Below, piece after piece: positions 1 to 12,103 of a DNA stretch of 64,000 nt. The position numbers were made by a program, and so were the translations under genes. Position 1 is the stretch's first letter; each line of letters opens with the position of its first letter. The stretch is from Physcomitrium patens (taxonomy: Eukaryota > Streptophyta > Bryopsida > Funariales > Funariaceae): positions 12,801,626 through 12,865,625 of the forward strand of contig NC_037255.1 in assembly GCF_000002425.4 (NCBI RefSeq), written 5' to 3'. The notes beneath the pieces were generated by a model that saw only the letters and a list, made by a program, of their open reading frames with translations, had not been told where the DNA came from and made no database searches.

Positions 1-1381
1 AAACAAAGGGCAGGTTGAGCGGAAAGAAAGGAACCTGGTTGTTGTTGCGATATTTCACTGTCCAGCCTTACGGTTCCTATTGTAGCTGACATCTTCGTTT
101 TCCTAAACAAACGCATCCTTGGTCCTGACAGTGTATCAATTTTACTTCTTGGGACAGCTTCCATTTTTGTGGCCTTCTTCACTGCAATATAAGCATTGAC
201 CTTCTTCCATACGTTGCTTTTTTTCTTCTAGAGTAAGAGATTTGACATGTATCGCATTAATTTGCATGTCTTCTACATCTAAATGTGAATTCACGCTACT
301 TGCCAACATAGTTGGGGCGTGGCAAATCATATATTATCTTGAACATTGATCTTGGCAACGTTGAAATAGGTAGTTATTGTACTTCATAGCTTGGCTAATA
401 GCTTCGTTGAGCGTTCGTGGATCAAGAAGAGTTAACAACAAATCCTTCACATCGTCCTTTAAACCCCAATAGAATTGACTCATCAATGCTTCTTCATCCC
501 AATTGATGTCATATGCTAATTGCCTGAAATCCGATGCATAGACTGATGTAGAGTGCATCTCTTATCGTAGTGATCGGATCTTTGTTGTAGCCCATTGAAC
601 CTTGTCGTGTTCACCAAATGCTTCCCCAAACGCCTCCAAAAAGGTTTCAAAGTTGTTTAGTATGGATGATTGTTTCTCAAACAAAGGAGCAAACTATGAT
701 AGAGCTTGCCCTATAAGTGAGGTTCCAACAGGTCCAACATGTGACTCCTGCGTTGGATAGCATTCGGGCTGTAAAACTGTTATCAACCTGATTTGATTGA
801 TGAATCCTCGAAACTTGGAACGCATACCATCGAACTTGTCTGGAAGGCTAACTTGAGACTCCTTATGTTGTAGAACCAGCGGTGCTTGTCAAACTTGAGG
901 CAAAGTTGCTTCTCCAAGTGCAGAAGTTTGAGGTTGGTGCAACCTAGATTGTGCCATCCCAGATGCTCCATCATTATGAAGCCTTGCCATGACTCCTTCA
1001 ATCTCTGCACTTCTTTGCGATAATGTAGTAAGGACATTCATAATAACATCCAACTTGGACTCCAAACTTTTTGTCATACTAATGTCTTGGCCTCCGGCCA
1101 TTCTAAGAGAAGGACAGAAATGACTCTACAAGAAGACAATATTGGTTTAGAGGAGGGTACTCCGCAACCTCTAAAACACCTTAAATGCTTCAAAAAAAGG
1201 GATAATCCACTCTCTCCAAGAAGAATAAGACTCCAATATTGTAACAAAAGAAGTATCAATTTAGAAGAGGGTAATCCGCAATCTCTAAAACGCTAGTACA
1301 CCTTCAAGCAGAGGAGTAATCCACACTCTAACGAGGAAGAAACTAGCTCTGATATTTGAGGTGAGTTTAGTCTCGACAAAC

Positions 1382-1756
1382 TGTCACGGATACAGAAATT
1401 TTCATGGACACAGAAATATAGGCTCGAGATCTAACAAGAAGTTCAAGAAGAAATGTCAAGAACTAGATTAATCAAATGAATATAAGAACAACACGAGAGA
1501 CATGAGCTAGAGCTCCAAGAGATGTGTTGTCGAGACTGAAGAACTCTTCAGCCTCGATTCCAATATATACTCCTATTCAGGAAGCTTTTCAAGCAACTTC
1601 TATCAACTAAGAAGCTTCTCAAGCAACTTCCACTAACTAAGAAGCTTCTCAAGCAACTTCCATCTACTAGGAAGCTTCTAGAAGGTTCCAAAGATTTGCT
1701 TCTAGAAGATTCTAGAAACTTGTCTCTGGAAGGTTCTAAAGACTATGTCCCTAATA
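1382..1756 (-). repeat. Family C 5' LTR (copy 1)
   Basis: The lower boundary starts TGTCACGGATAC next to the primer site. The upper boundary is set by similarity to the LTR starts at 31972, 47459 and 51899. It holds about three tandem units of roughly 33 bp (1589-1680), each with GAAGCTTCTCAAGCAACTTC or close variants. A TATA-like GTATATATTG lies on the minus strand at 1561-1570. The same TATA-like stretch recurs in the other family C LTRs, near 31752, 47213 and 52240. Confidence 0.7.
1671..1736 (-). promoter_or_regulatory. Heat-shock-element cluster in family C LTR
   Basis: 1671-1688 reads GAAgcTTCtaGAAggTTC, four perfectly spaced alternating nGAAn/nTTCn units. 1700-1722 has TTC, GAA, TTC, GAA and then TTg, again with exact 2-base spacing. 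GAAggTTC follows near 1729-1736. On the minus strand this block lies about 100 bp upstream of the TATA-like box at 1561-1570, where HSF sites sit in heat-inducible plant LTRs. The motif is directly seen. Activity is inference. Confidence 0.6.
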
Positions 1757-2028
1757 ATGAGCCACTTAAGATTCTTGCAAATGTGTTAGGATTTATTTCT
1801 ATTTTTCATCAATAACATCCATTAGAATTAAAGACCAAATATTAATAATAATATGGTACAAAATAAGAAAAAAAAATCTAAAAATTAATTCTTAGAATTT
1901 CTTTGCAATATGAAAAAATCAATAGCTAAAAACTTCATCTCAAGAATTATCATTTATAAAATTGTGATATAAAATACTTAGGTAGCCTTAATTTAGAATG
2001 CATCAAAATTTAAATGAAGATCTTTACA

Positions 2029-2095
<67 letters not shown>

Positions 2096-2683
2096 AAAAA
2101 TATAGAACATATTTAATACCACAATCTTGGAAAACACTCTTGATAATTAGTAATACTATAAGAAGAAAATATCATACTTTATGGCATATAAATTTTTTTC
2201 TTTGAAGATAGTCATGAAGACCTCAATAACAATTAAATAATTGAGTGGTCTTTGTATCTTATTATGATACATTATAAATAGTTAAAGAAATCTATAAATA
2301 ACCTTAATGTAAAATAAAAATAAAGTCTTTTAACTAAAAACATTCAGTGTATCTTAATTTTTATTAACTTATAAAATAATTTAATTATTTCTTATAGAAT
2401 TGATATCCTAAAAGCAAAGATAATATAATGGATGATCATATTATTTAAATAAATAGAAGTAGATAGAAATATGTTAGGTGGATAATATCTTTCTTTAGAA
2501 GCTTTTATGAAGTTTTATAGATGTAAATTAGATATTAGACTTTTATAGATAAGCCATGTGATTATTCAAAAAGAATCTATATATTATTTTCCTTTTAGAA
2601 AGTTGTCCTAGAAACAATTTACAACTTAACACTTGAACTACAAGCTTCACAGTTTGTAAAAAGCTTCCATAAGACCTCTTTGG

Positions 2684-2723
<40 letters not shown>

Positions 2724-3770
2724 TGTAAGATTAAAGCTATCCTTAATTTTTTTAATATTTTTCTTATATTCTATTTTTAGTTCAAGAATTTATAGATTTT
2801 ATGTAATAAATAACTAAATTATATTTCTTTCTATCTTCTATCTCATATTTATTCTTGTTTGTCTATTTTCTATCTTTATTAATACCAGGGTGTATTATCT
2901 TTACAAAATTTTGTCTTTATTTATATTTTTAACATTACAACTATCAAAAAATTATATATTTATTTCTATTGATCTTTACAAGATATGATTGATTTCTTAA
3001 ATATAAGGTAAAAAGACATAATGAAAAAAATTCAATTCATCAATGAATAAAATAATAGTAATTATATCTTTTATATAATTATAAATACACTATTGTAAGA
3101 CTATGTAGAATTAATATTTTTTATTGCTTAATATTTTATTCATATTTTTGAAATTTCATTTAATTTAAAAATTGGAATCTATATTTTAATAGTCTCTGTA
3201 TTGATTCATACCTATAGTAATAGTTTCAAGAATTGGTTGTAATCACCTTTGAATTTGTATAAGCTTTGATTTGAATTGAAAAGAGAACATTCTTTATATT
3301 GAATGGCTTTAAGTATTGAACTAAAGACTTTATTTATAGAGCCTTGTTGTATATGTTGTTGTGATTAGATATATATGTAATTTAACTAAATGAAAAATTT
3401 TAATTTTTTAAAATTTGATTGCCATTTTTGTATTTGTATATATAAAAGATTTCTTATTCTTCTAATTTATTTTTTAAACAATGTAAAGAAGTTTTACAAT
3501 ATAATCATGATATAACCTTAAAACTCTTGTCTCCAATTATATGTAGAGAAATATTATAAGTAGTTTTCTTTTTCTTTTATAATCTTTATTATTATTATTA
3601 TTACTACTACTACTACTATTACTACTATCTAAAGATCCTTCATTATAAATTTCTTCAACATTATCTTCTCATAAAATAACCCTAATAAATGAGAAATTAC
3701 AATTTATTCAATTAACCTTAAATTACACATTAATCTGATTGATTAGGTCTTGTTTTTTGGAATATAATAC
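1757..3770. other. AT-rich spacer with (AT)n tracts and a decayed retroelement remnant
   Basis: I see no host gene. (AT)n tracts lie at 2031-2093 and 2689-2721. At about 2190-2290 the sequence resembles the 3' part of family B near 60985-61070. At 2470-2570 it resembles the family B LTR start region, so a very old family B 3' end may lie here. A trinucleotide ATT/ACT run lies near 3585-3630. Confidence 0.5.
2031..2093. repeat. (AT)n microsatellite
   Basis: About 31 uninterrupted AT units, the longest pure AT tract in the window. Confidence 0.95.
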
Positions 3771-3854
3771 ATGACCTCAAAGTCTCTTTTTGGGATCTGG
3801 AGTGTTTGGGACGTGGATTGGGAACTTGACGTGAGGGAGGGAGGGAAGGGGAGG

Positions 3855-3865
3855 TTTAGGGTTTT
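3855..3865 (+). promoter_or_regulatory. telo-box in the leader of the exosome gene
   Basis: TTTAGGGTTTT (reverse complement AAAACCCTAAA) lies 40-50 bp upstream of the start codon at 3905. Telo-boxes near the transcription start are common in plant genes for ribosome and translation functions. That context is established knowledge, and its action here is inference. Confidence 0.5.
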
Positions 3866-3904
3866 AGCGACTCGTTGCGTTGTGTTGCAGAAGGGGCTTG
3901 AGCT

Positions 3905-4705
3905 ATGGCGAAGAGGCGGGGAGAGGTCGCTGCTTCGTATGCCGTCGACGCAAACTCTGGTGTTGGTGAGGCGGCCTTTAGTCGAGGGCCGGCACGCCTC
4001 TTGACGGCCGATGGAGACCGTCACGACGGGCGCCAGCTGCATGAATGTCGACTGAATTTCTTGAAAACGGGAGCGGTGAGTTCAGCAGCAGGGTCGGCGT
4101 ACGCGGAGATCGGACAGACGAAGGTGATCGTCTCAGTCTTCGGGCCTCGGGAGAGCCACAAGGCCGAAGCCTTCAGTGGGATCGGAAGATTGAATTGCAA
4201 CGTCCAGTATGCGTCGTTCGCAACCTCGGTTAGGGGAAAAGCGAACCAGGGTGCAGAGGAGAAAGAGTTCCCGGTGCTGCTGCACAAGGCATTGGAGGGC
4301 GCCGTGATGCTTCACACGTTTCCGAAGACGACTGTGGACATCTTTGCGCTTATTCTGCAGTCGGGTGGAGGGGACTTGCCGGCGGTGATTTCGTGCGCTT
4401 CGATGGCGTTGGCTGATGCCGGCATTGCAATGTACGACCTGGTTTCTGCTGTTTCTACTGGCTACGTGGGCAAGGAGGTGCTCTTGGATACGACCTTGGA
4501 GGAGGAGAAGTGTAGCGATGGTGAAATGATGGTCACGTTTATGGCGTCCCGGAATGAGATCACACAGCTGAAGATCACTGGACAGTGGCCTGATGCGACG
4601 ATGAGGGAAGCCTTGAGTGTTTCTTTGGATGCATGTGCGAAGCTAGCCAATGTGATGAGGGAGTGTCTGAAAGAAGAACTAGCTGGCGTGGACGAAGACG
4701 AGTAA
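3905..4705 (+). CDS. MTR3: Exosome core subunit, MTR3/RRP41-like (RNase PH fold)
   Basis: Intronless, 266 aa. After a roughly 38-residue N-terminal extension comes R-x-DGR-x2-H-x-CR, then LKTGAVSSAAGSAYAEIG and VIVSVFGPRES. A second RNase PH half follows (HKALEGAVMLHTFPKTTVDI, SCASMALADAGIAMYDLV) and an acidic tail. This closely resembles the plant protein known from Arabidopsis as RRP41-like/MTR3 rather than canonical RRP41, which lacks the extension. It should form part of the six-subunit RNase PH ring of the RNA exosome in nucleus and cytoplasm, working in 3'-5' RNA processing and decay. The start at 3905 gives the whole extension. An out-of-frame upstream ATG at 3771 opens a 77-codon frame overlapping the start, which matters only if transcription begins upstream of it. 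No neighbour appears co-transcribed. MTR3 versus RRP41-like naming is from memory. Confidence 0.9.
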   Translation: MAKRRGEVAASYAVDANSGVGEAAFSRGPARLLTADGDRHDGRQLHECRLNFLKTGAVSSAAGSAYAEIGQTKVIVSVFGPRESHKAEAFSGIGRLNCNVQYASFATSVRGKANQGAEEKEFPVLLHKALEGAVMLHTFPKTTVDIFALILQSGGGDLPAVISCASMALADAGIAMYDLVSAVSTGYVGKEVLLDTTLEEEKCSDGEMMVTFMASRNEITQLKITGQWPDATMREALSVSLDACAKLANVMRECLKEELAGVDEDE

Positions 4706-6909
4706 GATGTTCGACCGCATGCGACCAGCTTGAGAAACCAACCATATGACTGCCCTGATTCTCGGCCTCGTTTCGAATTTCCTCGTCTTTTTGAGTTCTA
4801 GACCTGTTTTGGGGTTTGCCCTGCCAGGAGGTCGATTAGAGAATTAGCCTGATGTCGAACGTTCAAAGCTGTCCAAATGAGTAGAAGATGAATCAATTCC
4901 AAATGCGAAGTAGAGATGTAGTTTGAAGTATGTCGTACCGTTTTGTAGGATGTCCGTAAAGGAGAGCACAAATATTTTGTAGATAGCTTCTCCATTTATC
5001 CCAGTTATAACTGTGCTGTGGACAATGGCACCACAATTACCACAGACCAGTGTAAACTGCATGGCCCCCTTGAGACCTTGAATTGTATCAGTACTTCTTT
5101 GCACGAGAAAGAAAGATGTTGCTTTTCCTGATTAATGGGCGCTTACATTAATTTTTGTGAACTTGAGGAGTCTGAATTACTGCGCAGTAGTGGGAATCAC
5201 TTTTTACGATTGCGTTCAGTTTTGATAATTGCTATTGTTCTTCCAGATTCACTGCTTTTCATGAATATGATTGTTCTCTTAAATCTCATCTTAGAGTATG
5301 CGCCGATTGTTATACGTGTGATTCAACCTATCAATAGAACGGCAACACAGGTAAGCAATATTGCCAGCGGAAGAGACACATGCAACTAACTGGAAAGTGT
5401 TGGACATGTGATGGGGTATTTCATGAAATAGTATACAACTTTTCATCACTTTCAGCAGTAGTGGACAGGTAACAAACATTATTTTGCAGTTTGATTCGGT
5501 GGTGTGTATGATGTCTATTTAAGATGTGTACAAGAACAAGTGTCTGCACAAGCAATGTGAAAACGGTTGGTTTTTCTGATTTCGTAATTTAATGGACAGG
5601 ACTATTCTGCAGTTGCAAATTTCTAATTAATCACTTGCATTTTCATTAGTCGTATGTACTTTGCATATGACAACAATAGTGAAGGTTAAAAATTTAATTT
5701 CATGGGAGAGCAAGTCATTTCGACTATCAGAATAATATTCTGAAACACTCTCCGAAAAACTCATTCGAGAACGTTAATTACGTAATACGTAACTACGATG
5801 ACTTATACCTTCAGAATGACATCATGCACTCAATTTTGTACATGGAACTAGAATAGTAGATATCACAGAAAATCCTTGTGTTCAATAAGCGCACTTTAGT
5901 AGAGTCGTATGCTCCTGCCATCAAATGCAACACGTATGAAGCATTTCAGCCGCATGGAGCGGCAGTTCGGCAGTTGCGTTGCCGTTCAGTGAAGCTCAGC
6001 TGCTACCATTCTGCACCTCAGTTGCCGTACTTTGGAGCGACGAGTCTGAGATCTGCCCCGCGATGGGCTCCTCTTGCACTTCCTCTTTCAAAAGAGACTT
6101 TCTCTCCGAACGAAGTCTATGACGCAGCGACGAACCGCACATCATTTTCGACGATTCGGTTCGAGATATAGTTTTATTAGGCACTGGAGCATGAGACCTG
6201 TAAAAAGAAAACAAAATTTAAGTTCATTATTTGTACTCCATTTACGAACTCTCCGCAAGACTTAAGTGCTGGGGCTAATTTCGATTCGAGAAGTGATTCA
6301 GACCTACACTACATCCATAATTTCCAGAACAAATTTCGCAAATCCGTGAGTAGAAATCATCAACAACGTTGTTCTACATGACACTAAATTGAATCGGAAC
6401 AAATAAGTCGGCCTTGTATAATGGTAACAGTCTCAATAAATTATGATCCGTAACATAATGAACTACGCATGTTTCAGCTTATGATTATCCTTGGCGAGGT
6501 TCACAATCAGGTTCAAAACTGATGTCGAGAGAGAAGATTAGTTCGATAAACTACTATTATAAATAATAAAAATTGTGCGTCGGTATGACGATGTAGTCAC
6601 TCCAATACAACCATTTTAACTGAATTTTAATAGCCGATGTGGTACTCCACTACTTGCTACGGGATGTGTGAGTGCAAGGCTCTTACTGGCGCAAGCTCTC
6701 CACAATGTACGAGGCATACAAATCCCTGCACGCAACAACCATGATAATAAGTACCACACCAAATCAAGAGATAGCCTAAGCTACTCAACGATAAACAGAT
6801 TAAGATATCCCTCAGCTTGGATGAGACACTCCACTTCGTAAGTGATTTGGACAAGAAGCGTAAATTAGAATAATTCCAAGTAAAAAAGGGAACGGCAAAG
6901 TTGAGTTGA
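4706..6909. other. Spacer and 3' flanks of exosome and pyrophosphatase genes
   Basis: Moderate GC, with no recognised gene. The two flanking genes converge here, so both 3' UTRs must lie in this stretch. A weak minus-strand candidate lies at 5996-6203 (separate entry). Confidence 0.5.
5996..6203 (-). CDS. Possible small unrecognised exon
   Basis: An open minus-strand frame ends at 5996 and can be entered through a good acceptor (TTTTTTACAG) just above 6203. It reads as polar, charge-rich sequence, for example SSLRHRLRSERKSLLKEEV, with no domain I recognise. It could be an exon of a small gene between the converging exosome and pyrophosphatase genes, part of a 3' UTR, or chance. Base composition is closer to coding than the flanks. 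No start or upstream exon could be fixed. Confidence 0.2.
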
Positions 6910-8085
6910 TTACATCGAGTGGCCGATAGCGGCAATAGCAGCCTCATGACCCAGGAATTCGTCAACAGCAACTGACTTGTTCTCATTTTTCTTGTCTGTC
7001 GAAAAACGAAGTGCCAGTGAAAAAGATATCGTACCCGCTTTAGCAAGAACTAAATCAGACGCACAGCAGGGAATATCAAAGCATATCAATATATAAAAAA
7101 CAGAATGCTTCACATATCTCGGTCCAAAGTTAGGACATGAAAGACTTACAGTCCTCAAAAAACCGACGAATTTCTGCAAGACGGTGAGGTGGAAGCTCCT
7201 TGATGTCCTTAAAGTCTCTGTACTCGGGATCATCAGCACAGACAGCGATGATCTTATCATCTTTCTCACCTTGGTCAATCATGGGCATAAGGCCGATAGC
7301 GCGAGCGCGAAGGAAGCATCCAGGGAGAACAGGTTCCTGCATGATGACAAGGACATCGATGGGATCCTCATCTTCACAGAGCGTGCGGGGGATGAAACCA
7401 TAGTTGTGGGGATACACAACCGATGAGTACAGGATACGGTCAACCTTGATCAGACCACTCTTCTTGTCAAGCTCGTACTTGACTTTGCTCCCCTTTCCGA
7501 TTTCAATAACCTGTAAATGCATGCAAACCGCGCTCAGAAATTCATCACAAAAAGAATCTGGACTTTGAAATGTATTCTAAAACTTACATGAACCAAATCT
7601 CAGTCTAAGTGCATGATGAAGTTTTGAAACTTCCTTTTGGTACGCATTTACTCAGTGCGATCTGCAGAATCAAGGGAGTACTTACACAGACACACACATA
7701 CATGTAAATCGTTCTTTCAGGGAGAACACTGCTTCGGATAGTTTAACGTCACTTACACAGTTGAAAATGGCAGGTGCCTGAGGACCTGAACCGAAAAAAA
7801 CCAAAAAAAAAAAATTAATAAATATGAACGATAGGCACTGTTGGAGATTGATAAAAATCTTCAGAAGGGAAAAATAATAATAATAAATAAATAAAAATAA
7901 AAAATTTAACTGAATGAAGATCGTCTACAGTGGATAGGCCAACAAAAGGTAACCTTACCGATTTCCAGATCGTGCCACGGGTGGGCAGCCACAGTGCGAC
8001 GTTCCATACCGGAAAGAATGCGGGAGTTAAGCGGTAAGACTTTGTGAGCCGGCTCCTTAGCTGGAGCACCCGCATAAGACGTCAT
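6910..8085 (-). CDS. PPA: Soluble inorganic pyrophosphatase, family I (cytosolic type)
   Basis: Hydrolyses pyrophosphate to two phosphates, with Mg2+, driving biosynthetic reactions in the cytosol. Coding exons on the minus strand are 8085-7959, 7785-7757, 7510-7150 and 6995-6910. Each intron is GT-AG and the sum is 603 nt, giving 200 aa. Exon 1 ends in HPWHDLEIG, a 29-nt micro-exon gives PQAPAIFNC, and exon 3 carries [23 protein letters not shown], the metal-binding DEDPIDV (residues 99-105) and [15 protein letters not shown]. No transit peptide is evident, which suggests a cytosolic enzyme. The family signature usually has a small residue or Asn where this protein has Glu100. The C-terminus stops at AAIGHSM, about a dozen residues short of flowering-plant proteins as I remember them, so a missed alternative last exon is possible. 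The leader extends above 8085, probably with a 5' UTR intron. Confidence 0.93.
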
Positions 8086-10000
8086 ACTTCTTAATGATGA
8101 AATGAGAAATATGAACGTCTTTACGCAAGGAATAACAATAAGCCTTCAAATTTGAAGAAAACAAGCGATAGCAAGACGTCACAAAAAGTCTAGTATTTAA
8201 AACCAACAAAATGACACACTCAACGCAAGGAGATGTCCTCGAAATTGAAGTTTCAGACTAAACAAATTTACGCCATGCATCACATCTGAGTGCTATTCAA
8301 ACAACTGCTAAGAGAACTGTGACTAAGCGCTGAGAATGCGTGGGAATGCTCCAACGAAGCAAAATCTTGGTAATGCAACAGGAGAAGCGCATGCTAGTCG
8401 TGATGCGCTAAAACTAAGAGTGCTAAGAACGCACGAGAATGGCTAATAAGCGTGCCGATCCAACACGCTCACATCGTTCACGTATCGGATGAGTGGTTAA
8501 CCACTCAATAAACCCTCAAGATGCCCGAAATTCCAACATGGCTTGAAACAAAGTAAGAACGCAGCATCCAATGATAAAGCGGAGGAATTAATATCAGCTC
8601 TGAAAGCTCTGTAAGGCCTAACTACAAAACTCGCATGGTCCATTGGGAGGAAACTTAGTAGTACCTACATCTCAGAATAAAATATGACTTAGACGACCAA
8701 CAAGTCTCGCCCTGGGAAGGGCTTGATTAACAATGAGAATAATCTCAGACCTGCAAGGTGCTTCAGATTTCAATACGAGGCTTAATGTAGCCCAACTTCA
8801 AAATTGCTACGAACACATCGGCATTCACAAAAACCTTGACTAGTATTCAATTTCCAAGACTATGGAATGATCAGCTTTCTGTCTTAGAGTAATAAATGTG
8901 GAGGAATCTCCCCACCTAAAACACGTCGAGAAACGATCAAGGACACAAATACTCCAATCAGAGATAATTTCCGTGATTTCACAACCTCTGAAAAACACAA
9001 TCGAACGAAAAAATAAAACCAAAAGAGGGGGAAACACAAAACGATCTTAAGCTAGCTTACTACAGACACTCAACAGTCAATTCTTCGAAACAGAAAGCTA
9101 AATGCACTCGAAGACTCACGTCGTCAGATGCAAAAAACCCTTCCGCTCAGAAATTATGCTCAAGAACCAACAAACGCTCATCATCAAGCGCCACCCAACT
9201 CCACACGCACACCCACACAACACCTAGATCTCAACATAGCTCACATTCCATTCCCAGATCCATCCACTCACCTGGCCAAGAGTTGCCCCGTCGTGGGCAC
9301 CCTCCCAATCAAATGCAAAAAGACCCAACAAAAGAAAATAAACGACCGCTCACACGCCGGCAGTTACTCCAGAAATCTTGTGCTCAACAGACCCACGAAG
9401 AAGGGAAAAAGCTTGTAGTGAGCCACAGAGGAACACAAGAAGACACAAGCCTGCAACTGAAGGATGGCAGCGGCGAGGCTTATAGTGCTTCCCTTTCCGC
9501 GCAAAATCAGCGTGTGTCCGCCGAGAAAACGAGTCCCCTCGCGTCGCAGCAGCACGAGCCAGCAGCAGCAGCCAGCCGCTGCTGCTGCTGCAACCGCGTC
9601 GCGCCATCACGCTTCCGCTAGCACGAGGCACATCATGTGGCCGACAGGATTCGAACCCAAAATCGATTAACTTCGGTCCCCTCTCTGATCGGGATTGGGG
9701 AACGTGCATGAAGTGTTCCATCCCCACCGCGTTCCATTCCCACCGTCGATCTGGCGGCGCGCAGATCGACCGCGCTCTCGTCATGTGCACATCTCGAACC
9801 TCGATTGTCCTCGGAATATCCTTCGTATAATAGTGTATACATATTACACCCATTTGGGATTCGTATGATAAGTCTTGTATTATACTTATATCCCATAAGC
9901 ATGTTTCTGCAGCGCAAAAATTGATGGTTGTCAGTTATTCTACGGTATGTGCAAATTTCGTTTATGTTCTTTTTTTTGTTTCCTTTCTGTTTTTTTTCCA
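8086..10000. other. Pyrophosphatase upstream region
   Basis: Moderate GC sequence, probably leader, 5' UTR intron and promoter of the pyrophosphatase gene. Two long overlapping frames at 9283-9621 (+) and 9350-9853 (-) look like chance frames in GC-rich leader or promoter sequence. A CAG/CTG-rich inverted stretch lies at about 9545-9592. Confidence 0.45.
9545..9592. repeat. CAG/CTG self-complementary stretch
   Basis: A run of CAGCAG units is followed by GCTGCTGCTGCTGC a few bases later, so a single strand could fold into a short GC-rich hairpin. It lies in the presumed promoter or leader of the pyrophosphatase gene. Confidence 0.6.
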
Positions 10001-10982
10001 ACTCCAATCCGCTACAAGTGTCTGTTTGTGAAGATTGAACAACTGAATAGTTTTTTTACACGTATTTTGCGTGTAGGATTTAGAATACGTAGGATGTATG
10101 CGATGAGTGTGAGAGTGTGACTGGGTTGCTGAATATGGCAAATAGTTTCGTTACTGAAAAGTCAAACAAGTGGGATGTTGCTATTTCCAGACAAAAAGTG
10201 TGGGAGTGTTTCTGAATTTATTATCATACAATTCTTTTAACTTTCTAATTCTATTGCGGGTAAAGTATTTTTCATATCATTTTGGTGCTTTGAGATTTGG
10301 GTGCATCGTAGCTTGTGATTTTTTCATAATGAACTCATAAAGCACTTCGGTGAGCTACATTAGTACTTTGCACGCTTCCCATTTATTGATGCAAATGAAA
10401 TCTCCACGTGTGAAAGAATGGTTTCAATCTCAAAGCAATCTCATTGTTCCCATCCATATGATGCAGACTTTTGAAAGACTTATCTTCAAAAGACCAATGC
10501 ATAAGTTTCTGCAAGATACTTGAAAGTGGGATGAGAGAAAGAGAAAATTTATTCAAGTAAATTGAAGACAAGAAAGGTGGGATTAATAGTTGTATCTAAA
10601 CTCTCAACGCTTGTGTGCTTTGATGTGGGTTTTGTCTTTTGGATTGGAGGAGTACAGGTTAACAGAGTATTTACCTGCTCTAACAATAAATAAATAAATA
10701 AAAAGCATGCTTCAAATAATATGGAGTTTATGCTATAAATAATTGAAAGAGAGATTCAATGACTTAATTCTACAATTATTCTTAACTTTAAGTTCTAACA
10801 GATTAGTCCCTTGCCTTTTTTATTAAATACTTATTTGGGTGCTCATAGTTTCAAACGTTTTGGGAGAACTTTAAGAAATGCATGGATGCTGCTATCAATG
10901 TCAGAAAGGTCAAAATGGTTTTAATTTGGACCTTACTAATTGAAATGCTCAATTTGAAGTTTAGACCTTGAAAACAACACAC

Positions 10983-11019
<37 letters not shown>

Positions 11020-11719
11020 ATTCTTTTTAGAACATAGTTTTACCAATTTGTGAATTAAAGCCTTTAAATACTTTTGGCACAACCAATAGCTGAAGCAACA
11101 TAAACTATGAACATTTTTATTTTTATTTATTTATAGATCCAGTTTTCAAATAATAGATGTAAAAATATCACAAAAATCAAATATTTTTTGAAGCAAAAAG
11201 GAGGTTCAATCGTTACTCTAAGGTGTTTTCCATTAAAACTATGATGATTGTAAAGAATTTAAAAGATGCTGAAAAGAACAAAGAATTTTTTATTCATTTT
11301 TTCTTCAATTTTTCAGAATATATTGATGTCATTCAAATGCTTGATATTTTCTAAAACAAATACTTATAAACCTATAATTCATGAAATAAAAAAATTTTTA
11401 TATGTGTGATTTTGGTTCTATTTTGATTGACATCTAAAAATGCAATGCATAAATCTTTCAAATAAATGCTATACATATATATAGGGGAATGATAAAGCAA
11501 CTTAATTTTTTACTTAAGCAACCTACTCCATCTTAAGCATCATTGCACCCTTGGAGCCTCCATCCTTACTCCCCACCATTCCTTGTTTCCAACCATTGCT
11601 AGAGATAAGGGAGGGGAGTTAGGAATGGTGAGAATAGAGGTGACGGTTGGGAACAAGAGAATGGCTGGGAATGGGGCATGTGGGTTGATTTAGTACAACT
11701 TTGGGTCACATTATCATTT

Positions 11720-11750
<31 letters not shown>

Positions 11751-12065
11751 CTTTAAATTTTTTAATAATGATATGTATCAATTAGATTTTGCATCAATAT
11801 TTCAAACCAAGATTTAATCTAAAAAAACACACTGCTAAATCAAAAATATTGAAGTGGTTGGAAAATACTCAAAGCTCAATACCAAAGTTGATATTTTAAT
11901 TTTCATAATATCTAATGTGTATTCAAACATATATATATATATATATATAGAGTTATCCATAAAAAACTATGGTACATTTTTAAAATAAATTTTAAAATAA
12001 TTCATAACATAACCTTTGTCATAATTTGTATATTATATTTTTTTGAACACACAATTTTAAAACAT

Positions 12066-12103
<38 letters not shown>

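Larger units (their letters stand above)
1..1756 (-). mobile_element. Fossil Ty3/gypsy chromovirus, family C copy 1 (5' LTR plus gag), cut by window edge
   Basis: Read on the minus strand, a 5' LTR (1382-1756) is followed by a tRNA-Met-like primer site near 1356-1366 and gag. Gag is seen as an N-terminal piece at 889-1101, a central piece at 334-558 and a CCHC zinc-knuckle piece at 142-330. The gag start resembles that of family C copy 2 near 52583. The pol part would lie left of the window. It is a broken fossil with many breaks. Assignment to the same family as the 51.9-kb element rests on matching LTR end, primer-site region and gag. Confidence 0.8.

Noticed and set aside
9633-9700. tRNA-like stretch on minus (GGTTCGAATCC box)
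   Set aside because: A T-loop-like word is present, but the T stem pairs poorly and no matching acceptor or D arm lies at the right distance upstream, so I do not call a tRNA.
9350-9853. 167-codon minus frame
   Set aside because: It overlaps a plus frame in the GC-rich upstream region of the pyrophosphatase gene and resembles nothing. Its composition follows CAG/CTG repeats.
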